Below are positions 21,815 through 32,217 of a stretch of DNA of 64,000 nt, one piece after another. Below the pieces are notes generated by a model, which did no database searches, had not been told where the DNA came from, and saw only the letters and a list, made by a program, of their open reading frames with translations. Position numbers and translations under genes: made by a program. Location: positions 2,046,001-2,110,000 of the forward strand of contig JAACJO010000001.1 of NCBI GenBank assembly GCA_013368445.1. Direction: 5' to 3'. The number at the start of each line of letters is the position of its first letter. Position 1 is the stretch's first letter. Source of the DNA: Leucocoprinus leucothites (taxonomy: Eukaryota; Basidiomycota; Agaricomycetes; Agaricales; Agaricaceae).

Positions 21815-24800
21815 TTAACCTTGTATGATCAATACCTTCAATGTACCATCTTCGCTACAGCTAGCAAGCTCTGTTACCCCCTTATTGTCCTTTGCGGCCG
21901 GTCGCCAGCTCAACCGATGGATTTGACTGACGTGCGCGAGGCTGAATAACAGACCTAATGAGGTATGCCCAGGGGCGAACAGGAAGATGATTACGCACTC
22001 TGTGTCAATCGTGGCATCAAGTCTCCACGAAGTGAGGTCGGAAGGTATGTTGCTAAAAATTTGAACTGTGCCGTCCTCGAGGCCAACCGCCATCTTGCGC
22101 CTGAGTAGCAAAATTAATACTTTTCATTGAAAGGTGCCGAGATAAGGGTAACATACCGCTGGTCGGCATTGACAGGCGAAATGTCAACAGCAGTGGCTGG
22201 TGATGGCATTTTTATTGTAGCTATTGTAGTCCACTTCTTATCATCCTGTTTCCATATTTTCACCTTCCCAAAGAAATGAATTGCTGCCACTGAGCTGATA
22301 AAAAAATAAAAAGGCCAGCGTACCAATTTATCGCGGGATGCGGTGGCAAAAACATCACCCTCTGCCGACCAGCCACAATCCCAAACAATCCGAGCATGAG
22401 GTTTTTCCGCAGCGGCGAACACGTATCCTGGGGGAAAGGTATTCAATGAAAATTTCTTATGAGGGATTTTTTAGTGTCTATACCCTGGTCGCCCTTTAGT
22501 TCAAACAAGTGCCACGTCCTGTCTCTTGACACAGACAACACAAACCTATCATCCGGACTGAAAGCTACCCTCGTCACTGTCAATGTATGCCCAGAAAGCG
22601 GCTGTCCGAATGGTTTGAAGGTACTTGTTTCGTATATGCGAACCACCGCATGTTCGGGCGATGTTGCTTTGCATGCAGTTGCAATAAATTTATGGCTGTG
22701 GGACACGGCGAGAGTCATAGACTGTTTGCGAATTTGAATGAGTTCACCTGGTTAGATTTACATTAACTGGGGTGTTGAATCATTCGTACTGACCTCACAA
22801 CCATGGCCGAAGATTTTTTCAATTTCCGGCCACAAAGTCGCTCCGGAAAGCTCGCCTTCAAATGGCCGCCTTGTAGAGGGCGCTAAAACTGGGGCAACGG
22901 CGGAGCCTATAGTCCTAAATGAATCAACCCTGATGGATGCATATACATGAACCCACCATCTCCCACGGCTTTATTTGATAGCCCAAGTGGAGGAACACTA
23001 GCGCCAGCAGGTCGGTTGATCTTAATCACAAGAAGCTCGGTCAAGCCCCGCGAAGGCTCCCAAAATGCGTTAATGACCTCACCTCACTTTCAGAGAAATG
23101 AGCGACATCAAGTGACTTCGCCAGTTGCACGAAGTTCCGCGGGGCCTCGAATACTCGCGCCACCTTTTCATCGGCGATGCTCACAAACTTTAGGGGGTCG
23201 AGGAAAACTGCATCAAGGAGGTCGTAGCCATGTACCTGTGGCCGAGCAATCTCATGCCATGCACGTTTTGATTCATCTGAGTGGTGAAGTTCCCCGAATA
23301 TCCGGGTGGTCTGATCCACTCTATGACATTAGTCACATTAGCAGGAGTTTAGAATGGAACAGAAGAAAGAATACACACCCAGCAGAGATCAGATATTCGC
23401 CATTTGGACTCCAAGCAAGTCCTTTCACAGGCCCTCTATGTCCAGATATTGTGGCCAACTCTTTCCAGTGCTCTTCTACGTCACTTTTTCCCGTGCTCTT
23501 ACACTCCCAACGCCTCCAGCCGCCAGCCCAACCCCATGCCAATGCTTCTTGACCGTTCCGAGTCCACAGAGAGCCAACAAAGCCTCCCAGCCTTTGCCCA
23601 CCAACATCACCAAAACGTTGACGATTGATCCAGATCGATGTCGAACTATCCTGAGTCGCCCCGAGAACTGAGGACGGAGACCACAGGATGAGAGATGAAT
23701 CGGTCGAGGAAGAGAGAATCGTTGGGACGCAATTTGGTCCTAGGTCGGGTCTCCAAGACAGAGACGTGATACCAAATTCGTGGCCAACGAGCAAGGCGTC
23801 GAAAGTGACGGAGAATTGCTGAGAACTTGGATACGATTTATGGGTTTTCCGTGGCTGATGCGTCCATCTACTCACCTTCCATCAGAGGATTTGGCCGTCA
23901 GAATGTGGCGCTTTAGTGAGATTTGTCTTCCACCCTCTTCCCCTTCAGCGACTTCTCCGAGAGATGCTTCAAACGCATCCAGTAACTCGTCACTCAACTG
24001 CCCTAGTTCACTTTCTCCTTTGATAGGGGTGGTAGTTTTTACAGACTCTACGTTCCATAAACGTATAGTTGCGTCTTGAGAGCCAGATGCAAGGATCAAG
24101 GGTTCTTCGGGCGTTGGTGGAGATCGAAAAGACAGTGCGCGTACCCAATCCTCGTGACCCGCTAGACTTGCAGAGGGGATGAACTGGTTGGGATGGTGAG
24201 CTTTTATTTGGTGGAAACTGGGAGACCTAGCATACTTGATCTTCGCTTCGTAGATAGAGTTGTACTTTGACATCAGTTCCAGATATCGCAAGTAGGAGCG
24301 CTATAAAGGTTCGGCATCAGATGATGGACAGACGGCACGGTGAAGCTAATCACCTTGGGTTCCAGGAAGGAAGGCGAGCGCAAGACTGAGCGGATATCGT
24401 TTACCCGTGGAAATAGTCTGCCTTTCCTCGAATTCGCCTATAGGATGTGCAAGTCATTTAACGCGTGAGATCCTCGGGACATAATACCGATTACCCGAGA
24501 TGACTGTATCCCAAACTTTGACAGAAGAGTCTGAGGATCCTGAGACTAGGGTGTTTCCAAGGGCATAAAGTGATGTCACGGCTTTCTCGTGAGCCTTCAC
24601 TCTTGTTACGAGGGTCCACTCGAGTGTCGTCTAAGCTCGAGGGGTTCAACGAATTACACGGATCGACGAACCTTTCTTCCATTATTCCTCCACAGAAACA
24701 ACATTCCTTGCTCATCTCCGGTTACCAGCCGATCATTTGAGAGAAAACGGACACAAGTAACTACTGCACTGTGGCCAGGCAGGCTTTCGAAGATTCCAAA

Positions 24801-24998
24801 ATCGTTGGCAGCCTAGACCCAGTGTGTGAACACAAGTTTCTTCAAAGCCAGACAAAACCGACATGCCGTCACATCCCAAAGCGCGACCAAGTTACCGGTC
24901 CCAAGTGCAACCAAAGAATCTAGTGAAGTGTCTGCAGCATGGGAGAACCTGTTAGTTGATGCAGCGATGAACGCTGTAGATACAGTTATTTCATCCAT
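21815..24998 (-). CDS. ELP2: Elongator complex subunit ELP2 (WD40 scaffold)
   Basis: Multi-exon WD40 protein beginning MDEITVSTAFIAASTNRFSH. WD-type units are seen throughout: LVALGTGNLVALWDV, ILASGSQDATIRLWNVES, LVGHEFGITSLSWRPD, STDSSLILWSPSSV, ISGHRGPVKGLAWSPNGEYL, LSGHTLTVTRVAFSPDDRFV, SVSRDRTWHLFEL, HARIVWDCGWSAEGDVFATA, and a C-terminal LASCSEDGTLKV. The segment RPQVHGYDLLDAVFLDPLKF, SIADEKVARVFEAPRNFV is diagnostic for Elp2. Elp2 bridges Elp1 and Elp3 in the six-subunit Elongator, which makes cm5U34 on tRNA wobble uridines. About ten introns are needed to join the blocks; I did not fix each edge. It shares a 182-bp promoter region with the AcpS gene. Confidence 0.9.
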
Positions 24999-25180
24999 TT
25001 CATCCAGGTAGTGGTTCCGGTTTCGTGGATCTGAGGAAGGAAATAGAGTATCGCATCAAAAAGTGAGATCATTCTCTCATCGATCTAATCACCGGGACTA
25101 TTGTGCTCAGTCTTCCATGCCAAACATCGGTGAGCGATCTAAAAGCCGGAACAGTCCGTGCCTCGGCTATCGGTCACCTC

Positions 25181-25625
25181 ATGCTCTTTGGCATTGGCGT
25201 TGACATTGTTCATCTACCGCGTATCGCTGCTATTGTAAAGCGGCATGCTAGCCATAAATTTGCGCGTCGTATCCTTAGCGCGAAAGAATTGGAGCAATGG
25301 TCTTGCCTTCAAGGTGCTGATGACCCAAAACAAGTCCGGTTCTTAGCTGTCAGGTATATGTGACCAGTCCTGCTCACTAGACGATTCTGAACTGAGATTA
25401 ACTAGGTGGGCTGTCAAGGAGGCCGTGTACAAGGCTCTATACCCAACAATCAAACCCACTTGGAAGGAACTGACTTTTCTCGGACTATCGCCCAGTGGCG
25501 AGAAGCCGACAGTGAGCTTTGTATCTCCAACTCAAGATGTAAACCAAAAAATAGGGCCTATACACGTCTCTGTTAGCCACGACAGTGATTATGCAGTAGC
25601 ATACGTTGCAGTTGAGTGTATGTAG
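25181..25625 (+). CDS. holo-[acyl-carrier-protein] synthase, AcpS type
   Basis: Two exons: 25181-25353 and 25406-25625 (130 residues). The N-terminal motif FGIGVDIVHLPRIAAIV supplies the Mg-binding Asp; the second motif RWAVKEAVYKALYPTIKP supplies the catalytic/metal-binding Glu and Lys (KEAxxKAL). The end, GPIHVSVSHDSDYAVAYVAV, is the third conserved block. These are the marks of trimeric AcpS, which moves 4'-phosphopantetheine from CoA to a carrier-protein Ser, in fungi usually mitochondrial ACP (yeast PPT2). The start at 25181 is the first ATG in frame. No obvious presequence. A polyketide synthase with three ACPs lies about 8 kb away, but fungal PKSs usually use an Sfp/NpgA-type enzyme, so a link is unproven. 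Confidence 0.9.
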
Positions 25626-25774
25626 CACACCTTCATCTCTACTCTCCCTTTTCTGAACCTATTTACAGGCAGTTCTGTGAGGACGATCTGTCACTAGAGA
25701 CCCAAACTACTGGGCTGGAGAGGGGTTCCGCTAACCGTCTGTGTTAGAATGCCTAACTAGTGTCATCCTGGGAA

Positions 25775-27106
25775 CTACACAGAAGCTGCCTCTGCCAATC
25801 TATTGTACTCCTCTTCGGCTATAGGTTCTGGCCACCAGCTGGGCCACCGCGGAGAAGCTTGCCATATTTTACCGTCTCCTGGGTTTTCAATTTCAAGGGT
25901 CAGTTCGTTGTTGAGTGCGCTTTCCACATGCTCTAAGCGTAAAAGTGCCAATCCATATTGGCCGTGAGTACTCAGAAGCTTTCCTGTACCGCGGGGTCGG
26001 GGAAGGGGTTTGTCTCCAGAGGGCTGGTTGATTCTTATCGGCCGGATGTCGAGGTGGAGAGGGAATTCAGGAACAGGATCGGCTATTTGAGGCCTATGCA
26101 CAAGGATATTAGAGGATCACCCTCCGCGGAAATAGACTTCACGTACGTCTCGCCAGATCTATGCAGAAGGACAGGCAGGATTCGCTTGCGCACCATACCA
26201 GTGTGATATGTTCGAACAGTCAACTCTTGACCAACGTAGCAACCTTTCCGAAAGTCCACTGCTAAGCGGTCAATAATGGGAAAAAATGTGTTTGACATGA
26301 CCACATACATCCACCCATAATATCAATATTAGATTCCATCGGGAAAGCATGCATCGGTACTATGTCTGTGCTTCCTTCTGGAACTCCAAGCGCTATCCTG
26401 TGTAAAAGATAGTCACTTGGGCTCCCAATATCATATGACAATGCTTCAGCAGCTTAGAGAGATCAGTCAAAACTTCAAATTCTGTAACCCACCTATATCC
26501 GAATAACTCACGTTTGTCTCCTTTTCGTGTCAACAGTCGTTGGCCCATACCAGGAGCCCTCTGATCCATCAAAGTCTCGTCTTGCGCTCCCCAAGGCCAC
26601 TCGGTACTCTCCCATGAAGGTTCAACGACTCCACTTCTTGACCAACTCCAAGATTTTGGGATCTCGGGGAGGGATTCGGACCCCCACGCCGCCCAAACGT
26701 CGAATTCTTCAGATACGTCGCGTATCTTGACTTTTGAACGGAGAATATGTCGCTTTAACATCGGTAGTAACGATGGTGCCTCCGACGATCGCGAGTCGTA
26801 CTCCAGAAGATATCCAGGTTTCCCAGCCGGAGTTGTCGTAGTGTAGAGAAAGACATCGTACATCACTCTTCCCTAGGAGATAATGGTTAAACCTAGGTCT
26901 ATGTCCTGGAAACTGCTAGAGTGTACCTGTGCATGGAGAAATGCCGAGTAAAAAGGACCTTTTGGCGGACTTGGTACTGAGGTTGACAAAAGACCATTGA
27001 GGAACTCGGGCGCTTGTGAGCCCGACACCGAGAGTACGCCACGGCTAGCTAATTGTGCAACAGTGGGTGTCTTTCGAAGTATATTTGCAAGAAATCCGGG
27101 TGCCAT
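25775..27106 (-). CDS. IBA57: IBA57/CAF17, mitochondrial Fe-S cluster assembly (YgfZ/GcvT fold)
   Basis: From [20 protein letters not shown], the protein shows [18 protein letters not shown] and [11 protein letters not shown], then [20 protein letters not shown] in the next exon, the usual early block of YgfZ-type folate-binding proteins. It later shows the family signature [20 protein letters not shown] with its conserved Cys. Iba57 works with Isa1/Isa2 to build [4Fe-4S] clusters for aconitase and lipoate synthase. The Arg/Lys/hydrophobic start suits a mitochondrial presequence. Four or five introns; the stop is at 25775. It is head-to-head with PET191, 211 bp apart, around a GC-rich palindrome. 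Confidence 0.88.
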
Positions 27107-27190
27107 AACGATTGAAAAGTCCTTAGGCGCGTATGTAGGACGTAGACTGAGGATCGGAAGCAATGACGTTAAGGTGCAGGTGAGTTTGAC

Positions 27191-27207
27191 CGGACCGGTT
27201 TGGTCCG
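27191..27207. promoter_or_regulatory. CGG-N11-CCG palindrome in the IBA57/PET191 shared promoter
   Basis: CGGACC and GGTCCG form a perfect 6-bp inverted repeat around GGTTT, giving CGG and CCG triplets 11 bases apart. Zn2Cys6 regulators such as Gal4 bind CGG-N11-CCG. The site sits near the middle of the 211-bp region between the two divergent starts (27107-27317). Binding is inferred from spacing only. Confidence 0.5.
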
Positions 27208-27317
27208 CGGCCGGAGGCGCAAATATTTACAACTCTCGTCCTTAACCTCATCCCGGGCGACCCTCAGCAAGGCTATCCATACTCTCAGTCATCTCCCATT
27301 GGTCGAACCCTCACAAT

Positions 27318-27664
27318 ATGTCGTCGTCATGTCAAAGTCTTATAGCAGCACTCAAGGACTGCCTCCTGCATTCCGAATGTGTTGTCAAAAACGGACATCT
27401 TCCGTCAGAGTGTCTGAAGGAACACTATAATGACCTGCCAGATGAATGTAAATCATTACGGAAAGCGACATTCGAGTGTAAACGGGGGATGGTACGTGCT
27501 CTGTCGTACACAAAATGTATGCCTGACTGATTGTTCATTAGTTGGATATGAGGAAGCGCTTCCGTGGCAATATCGTCGGGTCCCAGTTCCAGTATACCCC
27601 AAAGGACAAATTAGACGCATCGTCCTCGCCACCGGCAGCACCTACAAGACCGACATCATCATGA
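27318..27664 (+). CDS. PET191: PET191/COA5, cytochrome c oxidase assembly factor
   Basis: Two exons, 27318-27491 and 27542-27664, give 98 residues: MSSSCQSLIAALKDCLLHSE, CVVKNGHLPSECLKEHYNDL, DECKSLRKATFECKRGM, then LDMRKRFRGNIVGSQFQY in exon 2. The regularly spaced Cys residues (twin CX9C-type plus extras) and the ECKRGxxDMRxRFRGN block are the family signature. The protein is taken into the intermembrane space by the Mia40 route and is needed for complex IV assembly. It has no N-terminal presequence, as expected. The divergent partner is IBA57. Confidence 0.95.
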
Positions 27665-28078
27665 TCTCTTCCTGTCGCCATACCTCGCAATGTATAACAG
27701 CACCCGTGAACTTTGCTCCTGACTAATCTTTCTATACGTTGTGCTCACAAAGCATGCCTTCAAAGGCATCTATTTATTCATCACATCAACATCAGCGAGG
27801 TCTTGCAAGTACGTTGTCCTAAAATTCTATATGACGACCCTTCCGAAAGAGTTTGCAAGATGATTCACGTGGATGTCTACCATGACCCATATTGGGCCCC
27901 AGGTGTATCTTGCTGAACAATCAACACTTCTATTATTGGCTCCTTATGTCTTCGAATTCGTCATACGTTGTGTATCTTCTGGTATATAAGGCAATTGATA
28001 TGTACCAGGGCGTACCAAGTTAAATCTCAGCTGTATTTTCGCCCACCTACAAACACACTTCTTCACCCACTAATCGAC
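27665..28078. other. intergenic with GST promoter
   Basis: No gene recognised. A TATA box (TATATAAG, 27983-27990) lies about 90 bp before the GST start and suits a regulated, stress-type promoter. Confidence 0.5.
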
Positions 28079-29132
28079 ATGGGCGATAAATCTATCTTGT
28101 TGTACACCTTCACCACTCCTAACGGCTACCCAATTTCTATCTTGCTCGAGGAGCTGAAAGCGGTCTATCCTGGCAAGATCGACTATGAGTGGGTTCCTAT
28201 ATTTTCGGAGCTCGAAATGGCTGTTTACACAGGATAATTAGAGTGAAGACTCTGGACATTAGAACTAATGCTCAGAAGGTATGTGACTAGAAATCCTTTG
28301 CATGGATTCCCTGCAAGTGAATCTGACTATCCAAAAGGAGGAGTGGTTTATCAAGATCAATCCCAACGGTCGTATCCCGGCAATTGTTGACCAAGCCCGT
28401 AACAACTTTAATGTCTTTGAGACTTCGGCCATCCTCCTCTATCTCGCCCAGCACTATGATCCTGAAAATAAGTTCTCGTTCGATCCCACCACCGACCCTG
28501 ACAACTACAGTGAGATGGTGCAATGGCTCTTCTTCGCAGTAAGTTCGATGCTATTGCACTCTCTCACGCATTTCTCACCATATACCAGCACGGTGGTCTA
28601 GGTCCTATGCAAGGCCAAGGTAAAGAAAATTCCGAATAATGAGTTTTGATTATGTGCTGATTTTTAATAGCCCATCACTTCTTGAAGTATGCTCCGGAGG
28701 ATATTCCCTACGGCAAGACCAGTAAGTGGTACATTTCTTCACGAATGGGAGCCAACGCTAACTTTCACTATTCGCAGGATACATCGATGAGACTAAGCGC
28801 TTGTATGGCGTGCTCGAAATCCGCCTGAAGAACCGTGAGTGGCTCGCTGGACCCGGACGTGGTAAATACTCCCTGGCTGATATCAAGGCATTCCCTTGGT
28901 GATTCCTTCGATTTATATTGTTGTAAGGCGGCAAGCTGACTGAATACTAGGGTTCGCATTCATGCTCACGCTGGAATTGAAACACTCGACGAATTCCCGA
29001 ACGTCAAGGTAACTTGCCCGACTTCGATGACGAGAAGAAGACGAGACTGACGCCCATTTGTTTCAGGCTTGGATTGAAAGGGCGAACGCGCGTGAACAAA
29101 CGAAGGTCGGATTGACGATTCCTAAACTTTAA
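28079..29132 (+). CDS. glutathione S-transferase, URE2/nu-like
   Basis: At least eight exons. Reading: [89 protein letters not shown], then [60 protein letters not shown], and [20 protein letters not shown]. The [14 protein letters not shown] start and NPNGRIPAI cis-Pro loop are typical of Ure2-like GSTs, which often act as glutathione-dependent disulfide reductases in wood-decay and litter fungi. The first catalytic Ser/Cys/Tyr is not clear: TTPNGY offers Asn/Thr, as in Ure2-like members. The exon after KIDYE uses the donor inside GAGTGGGT. Confidence 0.9.
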
Positions 29133-30147
29133 ATTGGCGTATCACGTTGCGTCTCCGGACCTCGAATAATGTATTATATAGTGAACTCAAGCCAAACGAA
29201 TATATAACAATCCATGATCATGTGCATGAAACTGACCTGCCCTGCGCTAAGTCAACCGGAGAGAAAACCAGGCTGGATCGAACAGAGCACATCGAGGCGC
29301 CAACCGAGCGTTAAGTATGTACTAGACGGCCACAGTATTATAAGAATGACGCCGGGCTACAAAGTTGCCTTGGTGAAAAAATATAATTAGACTCGATGAC
29401 TTGATTGATAGTCGAGTACAGAGTAATAAGCAGTAGAGTTACCAAGCAAGATCTACGGCTTCTGAAGCGGAGTTGTGACCCTGATGGTATAAAGATATTT
29501 TTTCAGGAACTGAAGGCGCGTGCCATCAATCTCCGGCATTCCACTGTAGAGTACTTATTCCTTGCCGGAAAATTGAGAGAGCGAGAGAGCACTGCTCGCA
29601 GATCCCGCCAACGACTTTAGCGACCGGAGAGATCGGATGTGGTAGGCTGATCTCTTTAATTTAATTTAAGGGAAAGGTGGATAGCGAGAATGGATCATAC
29701 GAAGTGGCTGCTATAAATCTCGAGTTTGCTGACTGGATGTTTCAATACCCTGGCCCTATCTTGGCGCTGGTAAGTATTGTGGACGCAGGGAGCAAGATAC
29801 GAGTAGGTGGCCCGAGAGATAACATATGGGTAGAAAGGAGTGGGGTTATAAAATCATGACAAGTACATTGGCTACAAAGAGGAGAGGAGGATATGCAAGG
29901 GTATGTAAGTAAGTCCAACGGGTGAGCCGCGCACCCTGGCCACTCGAATGCAGCCCTGAGTAATTTAGGAAGGCGATGACTTCTGAATATAACAAAGCTA
30001 AATAATATTCTCCACTAATCATTCCGAGAGTCACCAACGGATCTACACATGCATACACACGACACACTCTTTGACCTCTAATCTATTCACCAACCAAGCC
30101 CTCCTTCACTTTTTGTTCTCTAATAATCTATCGGAATAATACGGTCC
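29133..30147. other. 1-kb intergenic region
   Basis: No gene or RNA recognised. Short open stretches at 29405-29620 and 29677-29859 (plus) have no motifs. It contains a short TTTAA run near 29656. Confidence 0.4.
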
Positions 30148-31419
30148 ATGCTTTCTCGGGGCTCCGCCCGCCTCTACAGTGCACTCCGCTCAGAAAGTCT
30201 ACTTTCACCGCACTCGGGGGCTTCCTCGCAATCGACTTTGTTTTCTCATAGACAAGTCCACGTCTCAAGGAACATTCGGGATCCATTTCCCTCCGGGCAG
30301 GCACTAGAGCGGAGCTCGCAGACCATCTCCTTGGCTCATCCCTTGGACCCGTCAAACTCCAGTCCGTCTTCACCCTCACCACCCCCTCTATCCCCTTCAT
30401 CAACCTCGAGTCTAGGAAATTATTCTAGTTCGAGCTCCACAGCAGAATCATCGGCGCCGTCTGCGTCTAGTCCCCCACCAACACATAATAACACTACGAC
30501 TGAGCCACCAACTAATTCTGGTGTCCCTACTCCTTACGCATACCCGACGTCGTCGAAGCCCGCTTACACTAATCCTCCTTTTGATACATATGCTTTCTTC
30601 AAGGCATTGGAGAGAACATTCCCGACGCCCACGGCCCAGAGTTTGATGCGCGCAACTAGGGCTTTGGTTGTGGACCGGATTGGAAGAGTGAAGAACGAGG
30701 CTCTGAATACAAAGGACTTGGATAATGTATGTTGATCCTTTGGACTTGATGCCTTGCTGTGGTGGTTGACACAACGTCTTTGGCACTGTTAGCAAGCTTA
30801 CCTGTTCCGTGCTGCACTATCTGAGCTCCGGGCCGAGCTATCGCTGAATATCAGGAACGAGTCGGCGGCTATTAATTCAGCTACAGCTGCTCTTCGTCGA
30901 GATGTGGAGCGGTTAGATGTCAAGATGAAGGAAGATATAACTAATCTTAAACACGAGTATGTGCCTCTAGTTCTGCTGTGCTTGCTTGATCCCGAACCGC
31001 GTTTTAGGATACAAATGGAGTTAGACAGTAGAAAGAATGAGGCAAAGGCCGATCTTAAGCAACAAGATATTGCTATTGAGGTATCGGATTTTCTTCATTT
31101 CGGGTTCCTAGTGAGCATATCCTGACATTTTGTTCTGTAGGAGCTTCTCAACAAATCAATTGTTGACATCAGTGATCTGCGCACTGTTGTCGAGGAGAAT
31201 AAGTGGGAGAACATGCGACGTGCAGTTCGTAAGTAAATAGCTTGGCTCCTTGATTCCTCGTACTGATTCTTTGTAGTCACTCTGGCGGCATTTGTCGTCG
31301 TGATCATTATTGGGATGGAAATACAGCCGAACCCTAAGCCGAACGCTACATCACCGCCACACCGTGATACCAGTCCTCCTCACGCCGAAGGAATGGAGGG
31401 AGCGGAACGGATATCATAG
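30148..31419 (+). CDS. MCUR1/DUF1640-family mitochondrial coiled-coil protein
   Basis: The N-terminus is Arg/Ser-rich ([20 protein letters not shown]), suiting a mitochondrial presequence, then a long Ser/Pro/Thr linker. The conserved domain reads [99 protein letters not shown], and [20 protein letters not shown], with one C-terminal membrane helix ([16 protein letters not shown]). This is the DUF1640 (yeast Fmp32, animal CCDC90/MCUR1) layout: an inner-membrane protein with a long coiled coil. Roles in complex IV assembly and calcium-uniporter scaffolding are reported for relatives. Five exons. Confidence 0.88.
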
Positions 31420-31608
31420 CGCAACGTCTTTCTTATCGCACTATTAATATGTATCTATATCCACATCGTCCGATCTCCTTCAGGTAGTATGTCAGCGGTT
31501 GTATTATAGAGTTTCACGACAAGATGTAGATACCAATATTATACATACTGGAAATAGGGTTAACAGCACATAGAGGGACTAGACAAACAGATTCTGACAT
31601 GTGGGAAC

Positions 31609-32217
31609 TCATTTTACATTGAGTTTATCCAAATCTGCGGCAAGTTTTTGAATGGCTTTCGAGCTGACGATATTTGTGTCGTTTGGCTTATCGGCCGTAT
31701 GCTCTGACGAATCCCCTGTTTTTGTGGCGTTGGCGGTCGTAGGTGCAGCCTCAGACGTTGAAGCTTTTGGAGTGGTACTGGGCTCTTCTTCGTCCTCATC
31801 TTCCCAATTATCCCTTACGGCCTCCTCATTCGCAGCATTGACCCTCTTCTCGTCTCTCTTCTCTTTTCGTTTTGCGTTCTTCTTGGCGCTTTTGCTCGAG
31901 GGTTTGGTAGATTGGGATGCGGAAGAGGGTGCTATCCATCCTATGATATGGCCTTTGGGGAGAGCGTTGGCATCCATCTGGGCTTGTCTCGTGCCCCTAA
32001 AACGCTTGACATCTTCCTGGGGGGTAAATCCCGGGCGGACTTTGAGTTGTTTGCGGACACTAAAATAGCCAGATATGCTTATTAGAATGGGGAGGAAGAT
32101 TGAGTAAACGTACGATCCATCAGCCCGCCTAGATTCTGGGATAACCCGCTCAAGCGTTTGTGGATCGAGGACGATACCTGCATTGGTTTTCTCCGGGTTG
32201 ATGGGAGGGCGAGACAT
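31609..32217 (-). CDS. PYM (partner of Y14-Mago), exon-junction-complex recycling factor
   Basis: Starts MSRPPINPEKTNAGIVLDPQ. An intron of about 53 nt splits the key motif, joining ESRRADGS to VRKQLKVRPGFTPQEDVKRF. This N-terminal stretch is the Mago-Y14-binding PYM/WIBG domain. The remainder is low complexity (KSAKKNAKRKEKRDEKR, then an acidic block) and ends SSKAIQKLAADLDKLNVK, as in other PYMs. The protein binds cytoplasmic 40S subunits and strips exon junction complexes during translation. The intron is a multiple of three without a stop, so unspliced RNA stays in frame. Its presence fits an intron-dense genome with an active EJC. Confidence 0.9.
   Translation of the reverse strand: MSRPPINPEKTNAGIVLDPQTLERVIPESRRADGSYVYSIFLPILISISGYFSVRKQLKVRPGFTPQEDVKRFRGTRQAQMDANALPKGHIIGWIAPSSASQSTKPSSKSAKKNAKRKEKRDEKRVNAANEEAVRDNWEDEDEEEPSTTPKASTSEAAPTTANATKTGDSSEHTADKPNDTNIVSSKAIQKLAADLDKLNVK

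Noticed and set aside
26660..26695. tRNA 3'-end-like string (gggattcggaccccca)
   Set aside because: It lies in an IBA57 exon and no tRNA arms surround it.
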